A stretch of 20,213 nt of DNA from CAJPNN01 sp041844735 (GTDB taxonomy: Bacteria; Bacillota; Clostridia; Peptostreptococcales; Anaerovoracaceae): the NCBI GenBank assembly GCA_041844735.1, contig JBGZBP010000001.1, forward strand, positions 1 to 20,213, read 5' to 3'. Numbering within the stretch: the stretch's first letter is position 1; every line of letters starts with the position of its first letter. The position numbers and the translations under genes were made by a program. Shown piece by piece: positions 5,765-13,276 of the stretch. The notes beneath the pieces are model-generated. The model worked only from the letters and a program-made list of their open reading frames with translations, was not told the DNA's origin and ran no database searches.

Positions 5765-7250
5765 GGCAGAGAGAAAAATTCTACTATTTTTTATTTATTA
5801 ATGAGAGCCGGTTTTAACATGACTGAGTCTGGGGAGACTTTTTGCTGTCCTGTTAGAGCCGGTATTCTTTTGTCTAAAAGCAGTTCAGCAAGGTCAAATG
5901 GAGTTGCTCCATTTAAGCTGTCTCTGGCTGTTGAATTGATGTGACTTGCCATAAGGTTGATGTCTTCCTGAGTGTACTTGTGCATGCTTCGACCTTTTGG
6001 AATGACATAGCGAATGTATTCATGGTTCTTCTCAAGTCTGGCCTTCTGGTTAGACACATAAGGATCGCAATAGAATACATAGGTGCGCTGCTTGCCATCT
6101 TCAGTCTTTTCTATATCCCAGGGGTTCTTGAATTCCGACCCGTTGTCGGTAAGAATCACAGGAAAGTATTTCTTGAAAAGGCGCGGCCCAAGTGTGGAGT
6201 AGAGCTCGTTGATAGCGTTCACGACACACTCCTGAGTACACCTTGGTAATAGGATAACAAGCATAAAACTGCAACTTCTAAACAGAAGAGTGAGCAGGCA
6301 CTTTCCACTAGCCTGACCACCTTTAACGGTATCCATCTCGACAACATCGAGATCAGGATGATGCTCCATGAAGAACTCAAAGTCCTTGTATGTACGCTTG
6401 TTGCGGTATACCTGTTCTATGTTTTTTACTCTTGGTTCAGAGCGCTTCTTTCGCTTTTTATAGCGAACTCTTCTGGGCAGATCAATGTTCCTTGCCTGGA
6501 AGACGCGTTGGTCGAAGTAGTTGTAAAGAGTGCGTCTGCATACAGGTATCTCATCGGCATGCACAGCAAATATATGACTTAATGGCTGCCCGTTGAGAAC
6601 CAGTGGAGAAACAAGATCGTTTAGCTGCTGCAATTCCTCAGGAGTGAGATTTATTCCTTTCCTTGAGTTGACCAGTTTCTTCTCATACTTTTCTTGTGCG
6701 GCCGTGGCAGAGTAGTAGGCTTTTTCTAAAGGACAATCTCTGTAATGATCGCAGGAATTGCACACAAATGGAGCCTTGGTTGGTTTATAACAAACATAGG
6801 GAATAAAGTACTTACAATACTTAGTTGGATCCATGCGGTAACAGTAACGACAAGCTTTGTTACATTTGCGGTACTTGTTGTCGCCACATACATCCCGTTC
6901 CCTACAGGTTTTGTAGTCCCAGCAAAGTCTGCATTTATCCCACCACTGATATGGGGATTCAATACTTCTGGATCTTTTAACTTCTTTTGAAATGGTAGTA
7001 GGATCCTTGTGCAGAACCTTTGCAATGGAATAAAAAGTAGAGCCTTGGTTAAGCTCCTGTTCTATATAAATCCTATCTGACAGTAACAGATGGGAGTGGT
7101 TACCTCTTATCGATTCACTCATAAGGAACTCCTTCCTGACAGACAGATGACCTTGAGTAGGATAAGAGATAAAAATGGCATGTGCAAGACTAACTTCTAC
7201 ATCGCCATGTTTTTGACCTGAAATAGCTGAATTTAAAATTTCACTCTACG
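5765..7250 (-). mobile_element. IS30-family insertion sequence (about 1.49 kb)
   Basis: The transposase gene is flanked by imperfect terminal inverted repeats: GGCAGAGAGAAAAATT from 5765 and, read inward on the other strand from 7250, CGTAGAGTGAAATTTT, sharing the pattern AGAG-GAAA. The ends are placed by eye and may be off by a few bases; I could not fix a target duplication. The element separates the ICE right end from a truncated YibE/F-like gene. Confidence 0.6.
5791..7122 (-). CDS. IS30-family transposase
   Basis: 443 aa, full length for the long clostridial IS30 type. N-terminal HTH (LSDRIYIEQELNQGSTFYSI then AKVLHKDPTTISKEVKRSR), then a Cys-rich zinc-binding region at about 64-130 with many CxxC pairs (CRLC, CRYC, CNSC), then the DDE domain with D264 (VEMDTVKGG), D326 (LTDNGSEF) and E364 (ARLEKNHEYIR, followed by IPKG). 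The start ATG follows AAGGAGTT. All catalytic residues are present and no frameshift is seen, so it is probably active or recently so. Confidence 0.93.
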   Translation of the reverse strand: MSESIRGNHSHLLLSDRIYIEQELNQGSTFYSIAKVLHKDPTTISKEVKRSRSIESPYQWWDKCRLCWDYKTCRERDVCGDNKYRKCNKACRYCYRMDPTKYCKYFIPYVCYKPTKAPFVCNSCDHYRDCPLEKAYYSATAAQEKYEKKLVNSRKGINLTPEELQQLNDLVSPLVLNGQPLSHIFAVHADEIPVCRRTLYNYFDQRVFQARNIDLPRRVRYKKRKKRSEPRVKNIEQVYRNKRTYKDFEFFMEHHPDLDVVEMDTVKGGQASGKCLLTLLFRSCSFMLVILLPRCTQECVVNAINELYSTLGPRLFKKYFPVILTDNGSEFKNPWDIEKTEDGKQRTYVFYCDPYVSNQKARLEKNHEYIRYVIPKGRSMHKYTQEDINLMASHINSTARDSLNGATPFDLAELLLDKRIPALTGQQKVSPDSVMLKPALINK

Positions 7251-7252
7251 TC

Positions 7253-7414
7253 CTTATATATTCCTATGGAGTATCTTTTATCCAGTTAATAAACACAGAC
7301 TTTGTGGCTGTTGAGCTTATCAGAGCAATCGCAGGCTCTGTTGGCATTATATCAACCGTTCCGTGTGTTGCAGCCATTGGTGCGTATTTGTATGGCCATA
7401 AGAATAGCAAATAG
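7253..7414 (+). pseudogene. 3' remnant of a YibE/F-like membrane protein gene
   Basis: Immediately right of the IS end the plus frame reads YSYGVSFIQLINTDFVAVEL, then IRAIAGSVGIISTVPCVAAI and a short tail to a TAG at 7412-7414. The INTDF-AVE-IRAI-GS-G pattern and the hydrophobic end resemble the C-terminus of YibE/F-family permease-like proteins. No start codon or SD belongs to it. The rest of the gene was separated by the IS or ICE insertion and should lie left of the element. Family call is from memory of the motif, moderate certainty. Confidence 0.55.
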
Positions 7415-7433
7415 CCAATATCACGATCGGCAT

Positions 7434-7462
7434 TTGAAAGAATTGTGTATATGCAATAAAAT
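7434..7462 (+). promoter_or_regulatory. Sigma-A-type promoter of the Lgt-like gene
   Basis: -35 TTGAAA (7434-7439), 17-nt spacer, -10 TAAAAT (7457-7462). It lies 33 nt before the ATG at 7496, with AAGGAG between. It shows that this gene has its own transcription start and is not lost with the disrupted upstream gene. Confidence 0.6.
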
Positions 7463-7495
7463 GATGACATAATAACGTAAGGAGACGGAACATTT

Positions 7496-8149
7496 ATGTA
7501 TAAGACAATGATAGCTTCTGCATTATTTTTTGGACTGCTCACGATAGCATATTTGCAACAGAAAAGAAATGTTCCCAAAAAGATTGTCTTTTTGTTCGCT
7601 GTACTGGAATTGATAATGTGTTTATGCACTTCACTCTTAACGAATTTTGTGCTTACAAAAGGACAATATATCAGGCTTAACAGTAGCGGTGCCGCGCTGG
7701 GTATGCTTTTGGGAGCATATATATTTACAAGGATAACTCCCAAATACAAGGAAGTATTTTTTGAATCCTTTGTGGTAGCCCTTCCGTTGATGTACGGAGT
7801 GGCAAAAATAGGATGTGCTTTCGCGGGATGTTGCGAAGGGCTTCCGTATAACGGATTTATGCGTGTCCATACCGACAAGGGGAATCTATTTCCGATTCAA
7901 AAGTTAGAGTCTGCAGTTTTTCTGATTCTTTTTGCATTTTCCATTGTTTTATATTTCAAAAAGCGTTTTAATCCGCTGGTTGCTTTGAGCATATATGCTA
8001 TAGCTAAGATTGCTTTAGATTTTCTCAGATACGCGCATCTTTATCATGTCATAACAGCTACGCAGGTAATGTGCGTAGTTATCGTTGTACTTTTTATTTT
8101 CTTAAACAGAAGACAAGCAAAAACAACAAAACTCTATTCCGATGAATGA
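7496..8149 (+). CDS. Lgt-like (prolipoprotein diacylglyceryl transferase family) membrane protein
   Basis: 217 aa with about six to seven hydrophobic segments. Three spots echo Lgt: KIGCAFAGCCEG (104-115, compare the GRxGCFxxGCCYG-like loop), FPIQKLES (132-139, compare HPTQLYES) and ALDFLRYAH (173-181, compare the ExxR segment). It is shorter than housekeeping Lgt (about 260-280 aa) and lacks the full N-terminal half and clear catalytic His/Arg set, so it is probably an Lgt-superfamily paralogue of uncertain activity rather than the main enzyme. Transcribed from the promoter at 7434, and convergent with folC across a shared terminator. Confidence 0.65.
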   Translation: MYKTMIASALFFGLLTIAYLQQKRNVPKKIVFLFAVLELIMCLCTSLLTNFVLTKGQYIRLNSSGAALGMLLGAYIFTRITPKYKEVFFESFVVALPLMYGVAKIGCAFAGCCEGLPYNGFMRVHTDKGNLFPIQKLESAVFLILFAFSIVLYFKKRFNPLVALSIYAIAKIALDFLRYAHLYHVITATQVMCVVIVVLFIFLNRRQAKTTKLYSDE

Positions 8150-8160
8150 TCGGAATAGAG
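8132..8160 (-). terminator. Bidirectional terminator between the Lgt-like gene and folC
   Basis: Perfect 12-bp stem CTCTATTCCGAT (8132-8143) with ATCGGAATAGAG (8149-8160), 5-nt loop. Read on the minus strand it is followed by TTTTGTTGTTTTTG, a good U-tract for ending folT-folC. On the plus strand the stem overlaps the stop codon of the Lgt-like gene and the U-tract is poor. Confidence 0.75.
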
Positions 8161-8218
8161 TATCAATGATAATCTGTATGCCACAGGGGGAGCGTTGTCA
8201 ATCGCTGTATCTGATTGT

Positions 8219-9508
8219 TCAAAATTTCAATGTAATATCTTTTATGAGATAGAGAGATCCTGCGATGCAGAGAACTTCTGTCTCGTCTTTACATAGGTCT
8301 TCAAGTGGATAATCTTTTTCCAAAACAGTTGCTTTAACGCCGCGGCTTTCTATCATCTTGGCGAGGTCGTCGGGAACCATAGTTCTTGGATTGGGAACAC
8401 TTGTGACGTAGCACTTATCTGCAATCGGCATCAGTTCATCGAGGATGATATCAACTTCTTTGTCGGCGAGGATTCCAAGAAGGAATGTGATTTTTTTACC
8501 CGGGAAGTATTCTTCAAGGGATGAGCGAAGAACTGCCGCGCCCTGTCTGTTGTGGCCACCGTCTATTATGATATACGGATTTTCTTTTACAACAGTGAAA
8601 CGTCCGAACCACTCGGTATTTGCGATTCCTCGGGATATGTCAGTTTCGGAAATCCTAAATCCTTTCTGAGCAAGTTTCCTTGCGGCGTAAATTGCGTGGG
8701 CTGCGTTGCCTATCTGGTAGGTTCCGAGAAGCTTTGTGCTGTAAGTTGTCCCGTCTACGTCAAAACGCTGTCCATGCAAGCTTCGTTCAATCGGGACGGG
8801 CTCAGTGAAGTATGCCAAAGAAACAGCTTTTTTTGCACAAAAATCTTCAAGAACTTTGCTGACTTCGCGCTCCTGAAATGGAGTGATGACAGATGTACCG
8901 TGCTTGATTATTCCGGCTTTCTCGGTTGCAATCTCAGTCAGTGTGTTACCAAGGATCGACATGTGGTCGTAGCTTATCGGAGTAATGAGAGTAACGAGCG
9001 GCGCGGGAATTACGTTTGTTGTATCAACGCGGCCTCCCATGCTGACTTCCATGACGACGATGTCACAGTTTTCTTCGCTGAAATAAATAAAAGACATGAC
9101 GGTAAGAATCTCATATTCGCTGGGAAATATGTTCTCGGTGGCAAGCTCGTCATATGCGGGCTTTATCTGTGAAAAGAGCCTTGCAAAATCCTCATCCGAA
9201 ATTTCAGTATTGTTTATCTTAAAGAGTTCATTGTAGTGGTATAAAAAGGGTGAGGCGAAGGTGCCGACTCTTAAGCCTGCTTCGATAAGAATCGAGGTGA
9301 GATAGGCAACTGTTGAGCCCTTGCCGTTTGTGCCTGCGACGTGAACATAGCGCTGCCCGATCTGGGGATTTCCCAGTTTTCTGAGAAGAGCAAGCTCGGC
9401 GTCCAGAGAAAACATGTCTTTTATGGGGGTATTATTATTTTTAGGCGGTTCAAAGTGAGGCAATTTCTCAAAAAAAGAAATTGCCTCTGAATAATTATAC
9501 TCGTGCAT
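8219..9508 (-). CDS. folC: Folylpolyglutamate / dihydrofolate synthase
   Basis: 429 aa from MHEYNYSEAISFFEKLP, the usual FolC N-terminus; an upstream in-frame Met at 9541 lies deep in folT and is not used. Motifs: P-loop GTNGKGS (59-65), folate-loop region SPFLYHYNELF, EVSMGGRVDTTNVI, YDHMSILGNTLTEIATEKAG (Mur-ligase core, with the Lys that is usually carboxylated nearby), GRFTVV, and DGGHNRQGA in place of DGAHNPxxx. It adds glutamate to folates in the cytoplasm, trapping them. It overlaps folT by 14 nt, so imported folate and its polyglutamylation are translationally coupled and share the THF riboswitch. Confidence 0.95.
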   Translation of the reverse strand: MHEYNYSEAISFFEKLPHFEPPKNNNTPIKDMFSLDAELALLRKLGNPQIGQRYVHVAGTNGKGSTVAYLTSILIEAGLRVGTFASPFLYHYNELFKINNTEISDEDFARLFSQIKPAYDELATENIFPSEYEILTVMSFIYFSEENCDIVVMEVSMGGRVDTTNVIPAPLVTLITPISYDHMSILGNTLTEIATEKAGIIKHGTSVITPFQEREVSKVLEDFCAKKAVSLAYFTEPVPIERSLHGQRFDVDGTTYSTKLLGTYQIGNAAHAIYAARKLAQKGFRISETDISRGIANTEWFGRFTVVKENPYIIIDGGHNRQGAAVLRSSLEEYFPGKKITFLLGILADKEVDIILDELMPIADKCYVTSVPNPRTMVPDDLAKMIESRGVKATVLEKDYPLEDLCKDETEVLCIAGSLYLIKDITLKF

Positions 9509-10010
9509 AAGTCTTAATCCTGCCAAATGCTTCCAAAACAATGTAAAGCATTAAAATATTGATGGGGAGCATTACAAGTTCTTTGGGAAGTCTTGCTACA
9601 AGTGTCACAAAGAAGCCTTTTTTGATATACATCATGTCGAGCCAGTAGGTATTCATGATGATGCCTACGATAAGTGTGTGAACGGCTTCAGCCGCAATAA
9701 TTCTGGCAAGTGTCGGCTTCTTGTTGTAAAGAATAAAGCCGAAGATCAGGCCGCTTACGATTCCGCTAATAGTAAATCCGGGAAAGAACGGGCCTGTAGG
9801 CTTTACAAGATATCCACCTATATCGGTAAGTGCTCCGACAATAGCGGCAATACCGGGGCCGAGCGACATACCTGCGATGCCGATTGGGAGTGAGCCGAAT
9901 CTGATCTCGATGATCTGGTTGATGGGAATTTTGAGAAATCCCAGTACGATACCCAGAGCCGTTAACATGGCGGCCAGAGTAAGTGTGTTTGTGTCACGTA
10001 ATTTTTTCAT
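9495..10010 (-). CDS. folT: ECF transporter S component for folate
   Basis: 171 aa from MKKLRDTNTLTLAAML; the ATG at 10010 follows GAGGAGGTGT with correct spacing. A longer frame from 10145 would run through the riboswitch and is rejected. Five to six membrane segments, with the family block SLPIGIAGMSLGPGIAAIVG then ALTDIGGYL..P.GPFFPGFT typical of FolT. It binds folate and works with the shared EcfAA'T energising module, which is not in this window. Regulation by the THF riboswitch just upstream strongly supports folate as substrate. Confidence 0.93.
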   Translation of the reverse strand: MKKLRDTNTLTLAAMLTALGIVLGFLKIPINQIIEIRFGSLPIGIAGMSLGPGIAAIVGALTDIGGYLVKPTGPFFPGFTISGIVSGLIFGFILYNKKPTLARIIAAEAVHTLIVGIIMNTYWLDMMYIKKGFFVTLVARLPKELVMLPINILMLYIVLEAFGRIKTYARV

Positions 10011-10017
10011 AAAAAAT

Positions 10018-10067
10018 ACACCTCCTCGCAGCTTCCTTTTGTCTACACGAGAGGTGTTATACACTTC
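10018..10067 (-). promoter_or_regulatory. Expression platform: competing hairpins that hide or free the folT SD
   Basis: On the minus strand the segment ACACCTC (plus 10051-10057) can pair with GAGGTGT of the folT SD (plus 10018-10024), masking it. The same segment can instead take part in a hairpin with the preceding GAAGTGT (plus 10061-10067; GTGT-ATA-ACAC core), which frees the SD. The two are mutually exclusive, consistent with translational control by the THF aptamer upstream. Confidence 0.6.
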
Positions 10068-10072
10068 ACTAT

Positions 10073-10170
10073 GTAGCAGCGGGATGCGACCATAAAACCG
10101 CGGATTACCCTTCGTCCGAATGACAACTCCCTGTTCACCCGGCACTTGACGCTTTACAGTCTACTCTGCA
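10073..10170 (-). ncRNA. Tetrahydrofolate (THF) riboswitch
   Basis: Read on the minus strand from 10170: GCAGAGTAGA, GCGTCAAGTGCC, a GAACAGGGAG segment, GACGAAGGGTAA, CCGCGG, TTATGGTCGCATCC and CGCTGC. These are the conserved blocks of the folT-type THF riboswitch (AGAGUAG ... GCGU-AAGUG ... CGAA ... GCAUCC-GCU), in the right order and with closing arms GCAG/CTGC. It is the leader of folT-folC: THF binding should lower translation of the importer. Limits are approximate. Confidence 0.88.
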
Positions 10171-10190
10171 TTCTTTTTAATTTTGTCTGT

Positions 10191-10219
10191 ATTATAGGGT
10201 GAATGAAAAAGAATATCAA
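10191..10219 (-). promoter_or_regulatory. folT-folC promoter
   Basis: On the minus strand: -35 TTGATA (plus 10214-10219), 17-nt spacer, perfect -10 TATAAT (plus 10191-10196). The expected start of transcription, near 10184, lies about 14 nt before the riboswitch, as it should. Confidence 0.85.
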
Positions 10220-10532
10220 GCATAAATATACATAAACATTTATAGGAATAGCCGCCTGTTACATGCATTTTTTACTAAAAACATGTTATATGCGGGGATT
10301 GTGCATTGTGTGGGAATTATGATATATGCGGTGGTGTGTGGGAATATGTTTTATGCTAACGGAAATAACGAATATTAATAAACGTTAAGGTGGACAAGTG
10401 CTGATTTATCGTAATATGATATATGTGTCGAAATGTAGGTGTGATGCACATTTATAATTGATCATAGATTTTTTAATGCATGATAATTTTAATGAAATTA
10501 CAGAAATCCGCAATTTCAGATAGGAGGCTAAA
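10220..10532. promoter_or_regulatory. Divergent intergenic region with a candidate promoter for the AmmeMemo operon
   Basis: AT-rich stretch of about 310 nt with no ORF. Loose repeats of ATATGCGG / GTGTGGGAATAT occur at 10287-10350 without clear symmetry. A candidate promoter for the plus-strand genes is TTGATC (10458-10463), 18-nt spacer, GATAAT (10482-10487), about 45 nt before the ATG. The SD AGGAGG is at about 10522. Confidence 0.35.
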
Positions 10533-11918
10533 ATGACTGTATCGGCAGCTTTTATGGTTCCACATCCACCGCTTATAATTCCGGAAGTCGGAAGAGGCGG
10601 AGAAAAACAGATTCTTGCAACAACAAATGCTTATGAGAAGGTCGCGGAAGAAGTGGCGGCTTTAAAGCCTGACACTATCATCATAACGAGTCCGCATTCC
10701 GTGATGTATGCGGATTACTTTCATATATCGCCGGGGCACAGAGCAACGGGAAGTTTTGCGGATTTTGGCGCATCCGGAGTCAGATTTTCCGAAGAGTATG
10801 ACACAGAACTTGCAGATGCGATTGCGCTTCTTGCAGAAAAAGAGAATTTTCCCGCGGGAACTATGGGGGAAAGGGAGTCTTCCCTCGATCACGGAACCAT
10901 GGTTCCTTTGTGGTTCATACGCCAAAAATATAGTGGCGGAAAGATTATTCGTATAGGGCTTTCGGGGCTTCCTTTGACATATCATTACAGGCTGGGGCAG
11001 ATAATTGCGAAAGCTATCGATGAATCGGGAAAAAAAGTCGTTTTGATTGCAAGCGGCGATCTTTCGCATAAGTTGCAGGAATACGGACCTTACGGTTTTT
11101 CAAAAGAGGGCCCCGAATATGATGAAAACATAATGGAGGTGTGTGGAAAAGCAGAGTTTGGCAGGTTGTTCGAATTTGATGAGAGCTTGTGTAAACTTGC
11201 CGCAGAGTGCGGGCACAGGTCGTTTGTTATCATGGCTGGGGTTTTTGACGGTCTTCGCGTTAAGGCAACGGCTCTTTCGCATGAGGATGTAACGGGAGTG
11301 GGCTACGGAATCTGTACTTTTTATCCGGACGGAGCGGATGAGAGCAGACATTTTTTACAAGAATATGAAAAAAAGCTTGAAAAAGAATGCAAGGAAAAGG
11401 CTGACGCGAATGATGAATATGTGAGGCTTGCGAGGGCAAGTGTCGAGTCGTGGGTAAAGGAACACAGGCAGATTCAGGTTCCTGACGGTCTTTCAGATGA
11501 TCTTCTTACAAGAACTGCAGGTACTTTTGTATCAATTCACAAGATGGGACAGCTTCGCGGTTGCATAGGGACGATCGCTGCAACTCAGGACAATATTGCA
11601 AAAGAAATAATTCAGAATGCGATAAGTGCAAGTACGCACGATCCGCGCTTTGATCCGATAACCGAGGATGAGCTTAAGTTTCTTGATATAAGTGTTGATG
11701 TTCTCGGGGAGACTGAGGATATAGATTCACCTGATAAGCTTGATGTAAAGAAGTATGGAGTTATTGTTAGTCACGGAGTTAAGAGAGGGCTGCTTCTTCC
11801 AAATCTTGACGGTATAGATTCCGTGGAGGAGCAGATTGATATAGCAAGGCAAAAGGGCGGAATACTTGAGGATGAGCCGTATACTTTGCAGAGGTTTGAA
11901 GTGGTTAGGCATTTCTGA
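10533..11918 (+). CDS. AmmeMemoRadiSam system: fused Memo-like (B) and AMMECR1 (A) protein
   Basis: 461 aa in two domains. Residues 1-265 are a Memo/class III extradiol dioxygenase-like domain with putative metal-site spots HPP (11-13), SPHS (53-56), LDHG (118-121), SGDLSH (174-179) and CGHRS (226-230). Residues about 290-461 are AMMECR1, with the signature LRGCIG (341-346) and THDPRF (368-373). The two join by a charged helical linker (about 270-292). AMMECR1 and Memo are widespread, and in bacteria and archaea they occur with the radical SAM enzyme encoded next. The biochemical reaction is not established to my knowledge. ATG preceded by ATAGGAGG. First gene of a two-gene operon. Confidence 0.92.
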   Translation: MTVSAAFMVPHPPLIIPEVGRGGEKQILATTNAYEKVAEEVAALKPDTIIITSPHSVMYADYFHISPGHRATGSFADFGASGVRFSEEYDTELADAIALLAEKENFPAGTMGERESSLDHGTMVPLWFIRQKYSGGKIIRIGLSGLPLTYHYRLGQIIAKAIDESGKKVVLIASGDLSHKLQEYGPYGFSKEGPEYDENIMEVCGKAEFGRLFEFDESLCKLAAECGHRSFVIMAGVFDGLRVKATALSHEDVTGVGYGICTFYPDGADESRHFLQEYEKKLEKECKEKADANDEYVRLARASVESWVKEHRQIQVPDGLSDDLLTRTAGTFVSIHKMGQLRGCIGTIAATQDNIAKEIIQNAISASTHDPRFDPITEDELKFLDISVDVLGETEDIDSPDKLDVKKYGVIVSHGVKRGLLLPNLDGIDSVEEQIDIARQKGGILEDEPYTLQRFEVVRHF

Positions 11919-11950
11919 GGAAATGTGGAATAATGGCAGCGGGAGGCTTT

Positions 11951-12799
11951 ATGGCGGCATGTCAAGTGTGTTTCAGGCATTGTTCCTTATCGGAAGGTGA
12001 CATCGGATTTTGCGGTGCAAGAACGGTCAGGGACGGGAAGGTAATTGCATATAACTATGGCAAGGTGTCGGGACTTGCGCTTGATCCGATTGAGAAGAAG
12101 CCGTTGAACAATTTTTTTCCCGGAAGTTATATCCTGTCGGTAGGAAGTTTCGGGTGCAATCTGCGATGCCCTTTTTGCCAGAATAATGATATTTCCTGGT
12201 CGGAGGAAGCGAGGAGATATGCTGAAGATGCCGAGACCGTAAAGCCGCAGGAGCTTGTGAAAGTTGCGCTTGATATGAGGGCGCAGGGAAATATCGGAAT
12301 TGCTTTTACTTATAATGAGCCGCTTGTCGGATATGAGTTTGTGCTTGATACAGCGAAGCTTGCAAAAGAACGTGACCTAAAAACAGTGCTTGTATCTAAC
12401 GGAACAGCCGAGTTGTCTGTTCTTGCGGAGATAGCTCCGTATATTGATGCGATGAATATCGATCTTAAGGGATTTACGGATGAATATTATGATAGACTTC
12501 TCGGAGGCAGCAGGAAACAGGCGATGGATTTTATCGCGGAAGCGGTAAAGCATTGCCATGTTGAGCTTACAACACTGATAATTCCCGGTGAGAACGACAG
12601 TGAGGAAGAGATGCACGAGATGTCCGCATGGATACATGGACTCGAAGCGGCAAACGGGAAGAACATTCCGCTTCATATTTCGAGATTTTTTCCAAGGTTC
12701 AAGATGACCGACCGCGACGCGACCGATGTGAGAAAGGTCTATCGACTCGCCGAGGTTGCGAGGGAAGAACTTGAGATTGTTTATACGGGGAATTGTTAG
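11951..12799 (+). CDS. amrS: AmmeMemoRadiSam system radical SAM enzyme
   Basis: 282 aa from MAACQVCFRHC, preceded by GGGAGGCTTT. An in-frame ATG at 11933 would add MAAGGF; its SD (GAGGAA) is 11 nt away, so the start is ambiguous, but the family normally begins at the Cys motif. N-terminal Cys cluster CxxCxxxC...C (4, 7, 11, 21) is followed by the radical SAM triad C69xxxC73xxC76 (CNLRCPFC), which holds the 4Fe-4S cluster, then TYNEP, NIDLKGF and LIIPGEND. The end, YTGNC, is conserved in the family. Its likely partner is the fused Memo-AMMECR1 protein 32 nt upstream. Product unknown. Confidence 0.9.
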   Translation: MAACQVCFRHCSLSEGDIGFCGARTVRDGKVIAYNYGKVSGLALDPIEKKPLNNFFPGSYILSVGSFGCNLRCPFCQNNDISWSEEARRYAEDAETVKPQELVKVALDMRAQGNIGIAFTYNEPLVGYEFVLDTAKLAKERDLKTVLVSNGTAELSVLAEIAPYIDAMNIDLKGFTDEYYDRLLGGSRKQAMDFIAEAVKHCHVELTTLIIPGENDSEEEMHEMSAWIHGLEAANGKNIPLHISRFFPRFKMTDRDATDVRKVYRLAEVAREELEIVYTGNC

Positions 12800-12803
12800 T
12801 GTT

Positions 12804-12817
12804 GTTGGCTTGCCAAC
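12804..12817 (+). terminator. Small hairpin after the radical SAM gene
   Basis: GTTGGC (12804-12809) with GCCAAC (12812-12817), a tight stem 4 nt after the stop. The T-rich run (CTTTTTAATTTGCCTTTTTT) only begins 20 nt later, so termination here would be imperfect. A second weak hairpin is ACAAAAA / TTTTTGT at 12899-12918. Confidence 0.35.
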
Positions 12818-12950
12818 GCAGTATATGGAGTTAGCTTGCTTTTTAATTTGCCTTTTTTAGTTGTCTTGCCGAGGGGCGAAGAATACCAATCTGATATGAC
12901 AAAAATTCAGGTTTTTGTTTTGTGACGGGATATATAAGTGTGATTTGTAA

Positions 12951-13276
12951 ATGTATGACTTTTTTGATGATTTTTCTTCTAAAAAGTCATGCATTTTTTA
13001 TTTGTAGAGTATGCTGAAAAAAAGATGTATGACCTTATCTGAAAAAAATGCCTGAAAAAGTCATATTTTTTTGCCTTTTTAAACTGCGCAAGCGTAGATT
13101 TTATGACCTTTTGAGGGATTTTTACATATATAGGTCATATACTTGTTTTTTTATCAAAAAAATATGGAAAAAATACATGACTTTTAATGCGTTTTTTTTC
13201 CAAAAAAGTCATATGGTAATTTTTCGAGAGATAAAAAATATGACCTTTTTTGATGATTCTTTTATAAAAAGTCATA
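12951..13276. repeat. Array of five phased palindromic units (ATGAC...GTCAT, 36 nt each)
   Basis: ATGAC starts at 12955, 13029, 13103, 13177 and 13240; the matching GTCAT starts at 12986, 13060, 13134, 13208 and 13271. Every unit is thus exactly 36 nt (start-to-start of arms 31). Unit spacing is 74, 74, 74 and 63 nt, with spacers of 38, 38, 38 and 27 nt. Arms extend to TATGAC(C/T)TTTT and AAAA(G)GTCATA, giving stems of 8-14 bp. Unit 1 uses T/A and unit 3 uses C/G at the sixth arm base, a compensatory pair. Units 1 and 5 also share CTTTTTTGATGATT inside. Phased A/T tracts suggest curved DNA. Spacers are not related. Function unknown. Confidence 0.85.

Noticed and set aside
10011..10145. N-terminal extension of FolT starting at 10145
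   Set aside because: It would be translated through the THF riboswitch; the ATG at 10010 has the SD and the family's usual N-terminus.
12951..13276. CRISPR array (36-nt units, 38-nt spacers look right)
   Set aside because: Only the 5-10 outer bases of each unit are kept, interiors differ widely, both unit and spacer are T/A-tract rich, one spacer is 27 nt, and no cas gene is in the window.
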